Below are positions 61,421-64,000 of a DNA stretch of 64,000 nt, piece after piece. The position numbers and the translations under genes are program-made. Positions within the stretch are counted from its first letter, which is position 1; the number at the start of each line of letters is the position of its first letter. Under the pieces are notes generated by a model. The model was not told the origin of the DNA and ran no database searches. It saw nothing but the letters and a program-made list of their open reading frames with translations. Source of the stretch: Amblyomma americanum (Eukaryota; Arthropoda; Arachnida; Ixodida; Ixodidae); the NCBI RefSeq assembly GCF_052857255.1, contig NC_135502.1, forward strand, positions 187,361,806 through 187,425,805, given 5' to 3'.

Positions 61421-64000
61421 GAGAACCGCCTCTTTAGTACCGAGTTTTTGAGCGAAGGAGTCCAATTGCAACAAAACAAATACGTCCAGCGTTGCGCGCA
61501 CCATGAAAACTAGACCTGCACCATGAGCAGCACGAACGGGCGCTTGAACAGCGAGAACCGCCTCTTTAGTACCGAGTTTTTGAGCGAAGGAGTCCAATTG
61601 CAACAAAACAAATACGTCCAGCGTTGCGCGCACAATGAAAGCTAGACCTGCACCACGAGCAGCATGAACGGGCGCTTGAACAGAGAGAACCGCCTCTTTT
61701 GTACCGAGTTTTTGAGCGAAGGAGTCCAATTGCAACAAAACAAATACGTCCAGCGTTGCGCGCACCATGAAAGCTAGACTTGCACCACGAGCAGCATGAA
61801 CAGGCGCTTGAACAGCGAGAACCGCCTCGTTAGTACCAACTTTTTGAGCGAAGCAGTCCAATTGCAACAAAACAAATACGTCCAGCGATGCGCGCACCAT
61901 GAAATCTAGACCTGCACCACGAGCAGCATGAACGCGCGCTTGAACAGCGAGAACCACCTCTTCAGTACCGAGATTTTGAGCGAAGGAGTCGAATTTCAAC
62001 AAAACAAATACGTCCTGGGATGCGCGCACCATGAAAGTTGGACCTGCACCACTAGCAGCATGAACGGGCGCCAGAACAGCGAGAACCGCCTCTTTAGTAC
62101 CGAGTTTTTAAGCGAAGAAGTCCAACTGCAACAAAACAAATACGTCCAGCGATGCGCGCACCATGAAAGCTAGACCTGCACCACTAGCAGCATGAACGGG
62201 CGCAGAACAACGAGAACCGCCTCTTTAGTACCGAGTTTTTGAGCGAAGGAGTCCAATTGCAACAAAACAAATACGTCCAGCGATGCGCGCACCTTGAAAT
62301 CTAGACCTGCACCACGAGCAGCTTGAACGGGCGCTTGAACAGCGAGAACCGCCTCTTTAGTACCGAGTTTTTGACCGAAGGATTCCAATTGCAACAAAAC
62401 AAATACGTCTAGCCTTGCGCGCACCATGAAAGCTAGACCTGCACTACGAGCAGCATGAACGGGCGCTTGAACAGCGAGAACCGCCTCTTTATTACCGAGT
62501 TTTTGTGCGAAGGAGTCCAATTGCAACCAAACAAATACGTCCAGCCTTGCGCGCACCATGAAAGCTAGACCTGCACTACGAGCAGCATGAACGGGCTCTT
62601 GAACCTCGAGAACCGCCTCTTTAGTACCGAGTTTTTGAGCTAACGTGTCCAATTGCCACAAAACAAATACGTCCGGCGATGCGCGCACCATGAAAGCTGG
62701 ACCTGCACCACGAGCAGAACGAACGGGTTCTTGAACAGCGAGAACCGCCTCTTTAGTACCAAGTTTTTGAGCGAAGGAGTCCAATTGCAACAAAACAAAT
62801 ACGTCCAGCGATGCGCGTACCATGAAAGCTAGACCTGCACCACGAGCAGCATGAACGGGCGCTTGAACAGCGAGAACCGCCTTTTTAGTACCGAGTTTTT
62901 GAGCGAAGGAGTCCCATTGCAACAAAACAAATACGTCCAGCGATGCGCGCACCATGAAAGCTAGACCTGCACCACGAGCAGCATGAACAGGCGCTTGAAC
63001 AGCGAGAACCGCCTCTTTAGTACCGAGTTTTTGAGCGAAGGATTCCAATTGACACAAAACAAATACGTCCAGCGATGCGCGCACCATGAAAGCTAGACCT
63101 GCACCACGAGCAGCATTTACGTGCGCTTGAACAGCGAGAACCGCCTCTTTAGTACCGATTTTTTGAGCGAAGGATTCCGATTGCAACAAAACAAATACGT
63201 CCAGCGATGCGCGCACCATGAAAGCTAGACTTGCACCACGAGCAGCATGAACGGGCGCTTGAACAGCGCGAACCGCCTCTTTAGTTTCGAGTTTTTGAGC
63301 GAAGGAGTCCAATTTCAACAAAACAAATACGTCCAGCGATGCGCGCACCATGAAAGCTGGACCTGCACCACTAGCAGCATGAACGGGCGCCAGAACAGCG
63401 AGAACCGCCTCTTTAGTACCGAGTGTTTAAGCGAAGAAGTCCAACTGCAACAAAACAAATACGTCCAGCGATGCGCGCACCATGAAAGCTAGACCTGCAC
63501 CCCGAGCAGCACTAACGGGCGCTTGAACAGCGAGAACCGCCACTTTAGTACCGAGTTATTGAGCGAAGGAGTCCAATTGCAACAAAATAAATACGTCCAG
63601 CGATGCGCGCACCATGAAAGCTGGACCTGCACCACGAGCAGCATGAACGGGCGCTTGAACAGCGAGAACCCCCTGTTTAGTACCGAGTTTTTGAGCGAAG
63701 GAGTCCAATTGCAAAAAAACAAATACGTCCAGCGGTGCGCGCATCATGAAAGCTAGACCTGCACCACGAGCAGCATGAACGGGCGCTTGGACAGCGAGAA
63801 CCGCCTCTTTAGTACCGAGTTTTTGAGCGAAGGAGTCCAATTGCAACAAAACAATTACGTCCAGCGATGCGCGCACCATGAAAGCTAGACCTGCACCACG
63901 AGCAGCATGAACCGGCGCTTGAACAGCGAGAACCGCCTCTTTAGTACCGAGTTTTTGTGCGCAGGAGTCCAATTGCAACAAAACAAATACGTCCAGCGAT
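61408..64000. repeat. 35-monomer-period HOR, copy 2, runs off the window
   Basis: Counterpart of 56,790-59,382. The match is still intact at the last base, so the full unit continues beyond 64,000. Differences include ACCAAACAAATACG near 62,527 and a TACGTCC versus TACGACC change near 63,461. Confidence 0.84.

Larger units (their letters stand above)
60059..62032 (-). other. Open frame, 657 codons, probably not a gene
   Basis: Starts just upstream of a cassette stop monomer and ends just past the 131-bp unit near 60,087, where the frame shifts (tail VVLRPFMLLVVQV). That same tail ends many frames here (for example 10,835-12,148, 47,393-48,574 and 57,552-58,733), because each ends at the same shifted monomer. 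It contains the doubled unit from the single-monomer duplication. Confidence 0.25.
1..64000. repeat. 132-bp satellite array filling the window
   Basis: Every part of the window can be assigned to a 132-bp monomer. Monomer starts (the CGCGCACC box) fall at 1, 133, 265 and so on to 63,870, giving 484 monomers plus one lacking its last base. The summed length departures are -19 bases: twenty 131-bp monomers plus a few other small indels, annotated separately. The array starts and stops inside the window limits with no flanking unique DNA, so its true length is unknown but exceeds 64 kb. A satellite of this size is typical of eukaryotic heterochromatin. Nothing here proves a centromeric role, and I recognise no known satellite family. 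Neighbouring monomers are usually of different variant types while distant ones match, which is the signature of higher-order repeats rather than simple local homogenisation. Confidence 0.98.

Noticed and set aside
365..63981. Well over 150 predicted open frames as separate genes
   Set aside because: They are readings of the same 132-bp unit in several frames. Lengths are set by variant stops, 1-bp deletions and CTAG versus CTGG on the plus strand, not by gene structure.
1..64000. CRISPR array
   Set aside because: Repeats are direct and regular, but the full 132 bp is repeated with no unique spacers, and no cas genes are present.
1..64000. Transposon or retroelement, tRNA, rRNA or telomere repeats
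   Set aside because: No terminal repeats, transposase or polymerase motifs, tRNA arms, rRNA sequence or TTAGGG-like repeats were seen in any monomer.

Overview
The whole window is one uninterrupted tandem array of a 132-bp repeat: a satellite, or very large minisatellite, block. The array is open at both ends. From base 1 to 63,869 I count 484 monomers, and a 485th lacks only its last base at the window end. This count closes exactly: 484 x 132 minus a net 19 bases of indels equals 63,869, and about 25 intermediate phase checks agree. I found no stretch of non-repeat DNA, and no RNA gene, transposon, promoter or conventional gene. A gene-free array over 64 kb with layered higher-order structure points to a eukaryotic chromosome (pericentromeric, subtelomeric or other heterochromatin). 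The species cannot be named from the sequence. The near-consensus monomer is 52% GC with 11 CpG against about 9 expected, so there is no sign of CpG loss through methylation.

Layout. Monomers differ from one another at a handful of sites, and ordered sets of variants recur, giving higher-order repeats (HORs) of changing period. 1-5,022: duplication with a 27/24-monomer offset around a spacer. 5,023-9,770: overlapping 15-, 17- and 19-monomer periods. 11,020-17,910: 27-monomer (3,563 bp) tandem pair. 14,251-29,176: larger duplication of about 7.1-7.4 kb, with a 3-monomer duplication at its junction. 28,130-33,670: 21-monomer pair. 33,606-38,884: 22-monomer period. 38,885-43,951: diverged relatives of the next block. 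43,952-55,567: 44-monomer (5,808 bp) tandem duplication whose copies look almost identical. 55,568-64,000: partial third copy, then a 35-monomer period running off the end. Block edges were placed by eye and may be off by tens of bases.

Reading frames. Because 132 is a multiple of 3, any frame without a stop in the monomer runs on for kilobases. The minus strand carries such a 44-residue unit (starting MVRASLDVF, ending HAARGAGLAF), giving open frames up to 1,128 codons. These frames are broken about 65 times by stops or 1-bp deletions that are themselves copied around the array. Variant sites show no clear excess of silent changes. I therefore treat the frames as by-products of the repeat, with a decayed or unusual repeat protein as a weaker alternative. 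The feature of real interest is the multi-scale, apparently recent amplification history of the array.
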